From contig CAUYUJ010001750.1 of the NCBI GenBank assembly GCA_963575745.1, forward strand, positions 31,001 to 95,000: 64,000 nt of DNA, in the 5' to 3' direction. Under the pieces are notes generated by a model. The model saw only the letters and a program-made list of their open reading frames with translations. It was not told the DNA's origin and ran no database searches. Source of the stretch: Prorocentrum cordatum. Lineage: Eukaryota > Sar > Dinophyceae > Prorocentrales > Prorocentraceae. Position numbers and translations under genes: made by a program. Numbering within the stretch: the first letter of the stretch is position 1; every line of letters begins with the position of its first letter. Of this stretch, positions 63,165 to 64,000 are shown piece by piece.

Positions 63165-63515
63165 GCTCCTCATCCTCCTCCTCTTCCTCCTCCTCCTCCT
63201 CCTCTTCTTCCTCCTCCTCCTCCTCCTCCTCCTCCTCCTCCTCCTCCTCCTCTCCTCCATCCTCCTCCTCCTCTCCATTCCTTCCTCCTCCCTCCTCCTC
63301 ACTCCTCTGCCTCCTCCTCCTCCTCCTCCTACTCTTCCTCCTCCTCCCCCTCCTCCTCCAACGCTCCTCCTCTCTCTTCTCCCTTCCTCCTCCTTCCTCC
63401 TCCTCTCCTCTCCTCCCTCCTCACCTACTCCTCCTCCGCCTCCTCCTCCGCCTCCTCCTCCTCCTCCTTCCTCCTCCTCCTCCTCCTCCTCCTCCTCCTC
63501 CTCCTCCTCCTCCAT
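63165..63515 (+). repeat. (CTC/TCC)n polypyrimidine tract
   Basis: About 350 bp of almost pure pyrimidine, TCC-based, able to form triplex DNA. The opposite strand gives meaningless Gly/Glu/Arg frames. Confidence 0.92.
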
Positions 63516-64000
63516 GTCCTCCCCCCGTGATCGTGCACCTGGATGCCACTAGTGGTCGTATCCTTGCTCCTGGCCCTCGAAGGCCCCCCGAGGCGCCCTC
63601 AGGGCCCCCAAACGCTCCCCAGACGCCCGCGCCGCGGCGCCAAGAGGGTCCCAAGAGGCCTTCGAGATGGCCCCAGGGGGGCTCCGAGGCGGTCCGAGAG
63701 CGCTCCAGGCCGTCCGCGTCGGCCGCCGCGCGGCCCAAGGGGCCCCCGAGGCGCTCCACGAGGTCTCCGGGAGGAGTCTCCAGACAGCCCCAAGAAGAAG
63801 AACAATTCATTCAATTTTGGCCTATAAGGTCCGACACATCGTGTGGGCACCTTCCTCTGCAAGTTGCCCAGGTCCGGGGCGATGTCTGTGTGTGACGGGT
63901 TGCCTGCGGGCGTCAGCGTGTCTGCACGGGCTACAGCTTGCTTTTTGTACTGAACGCTGTCCTTTCGCCTGCCGCTTTGCGATGCTAAATTCTGTGAATG
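63516..64000 (+). other. GC-rich end of window, no gene recognised
   Basis: Loose CCAAGAGGCC / GGCCCCC repeats to ~63,780, then a lower-GC stretch to the end. Open frames exist on both strands without a recognisable domain. Confidence 0.45.

Noticed and set aside
62243-63515. Poly-Gly, poly-Glu and poly-Arg proteins
   Set aside because: Low-complexity readings of GGA and CTC tracts. Only the PPR unit at the end of one of these frames is kept.

Overview
The window looks like nuclear DNA of a dinoflagellate. The evidence is (i) single-repeat PPR units with the dinoflagellate-type signature ISACEKGEQWQRALALL at the right end, (ii) very repeat-rich, gene-poor DNA, and (iii) non-LTR retrotransposons (LINEs) as the only long, domain-bearing genes in the first 52 kb. 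No ordinary single-copy gene, tRNA, rRNA or CRISPR array was recognised. Identification is by eye; no database was searched.

Layout. Positions 1-52,300 are a mosaic of repeat modules. Module alpha is a ~200-bp leader followed by several ~178-bp monomers, module beta is ~300-350 bp, and module gamma is a 351-bp satellite with about six copies at 3.8-5.9 kb. Modules are separated by a recurrent inverted-repeat hairpin (arms CCGGCGGTAA/TTACCGCCGG or CCGGCGGTGA/TCACCGCCGG, loop containing GGTTGACGG). Retroelements are inserted in this hairpin, all in + orientation and, where the junction can be read, at GGTTG^ACGG: A (1,530-3,760), B (~20,425-22,540), C (24,499-30,622, full length), D (30,633-32,646), E (35,011-40,890), E2 (40,899-41,220), G (42,677-43,909) and H (44,030-44,206). 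A segment of about 7.32 kb (37,658-44,982) is tandemly duplicated as 44,983-52,298, so the 3' half of E and all of E2, G and H occur twice.

How the elements work. C and E carry an ORF1 (zinc ribbon in C, coiled coil in both) and an ORF2 with an APE-type endonuclease, a reverse transcriptase whose YADD box reads WADN, and a C-terminal RNase H-like domain. The RNase H motifs occur in circularly permuted order in all four independent lineages (A, B, C, E). ORF1 and ORF2 lie in the same frame in both C and E, separated only by a TGA followed by C. D and G share the 5' leader and the direct target duplication with C but lack the polymerase. They look like non-autonomous partners: D carries an unrelated ORF, G is an internal deletion.

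From 52,330 to 55,420 lies a 90-bp then 77-bp satellite sharing one core. From 55,420 to the end the DNA is GC-rich, with three 409-bp tandem units, G/A and C/T tracts, other local repeats, and scattered PPR single-repeat units, several preceded by a GTGGAC-N3-GTCCAC palindrome. These units may be exons or exon fossils of a PPR gene. The sharp composition change could be real or an assembly join.
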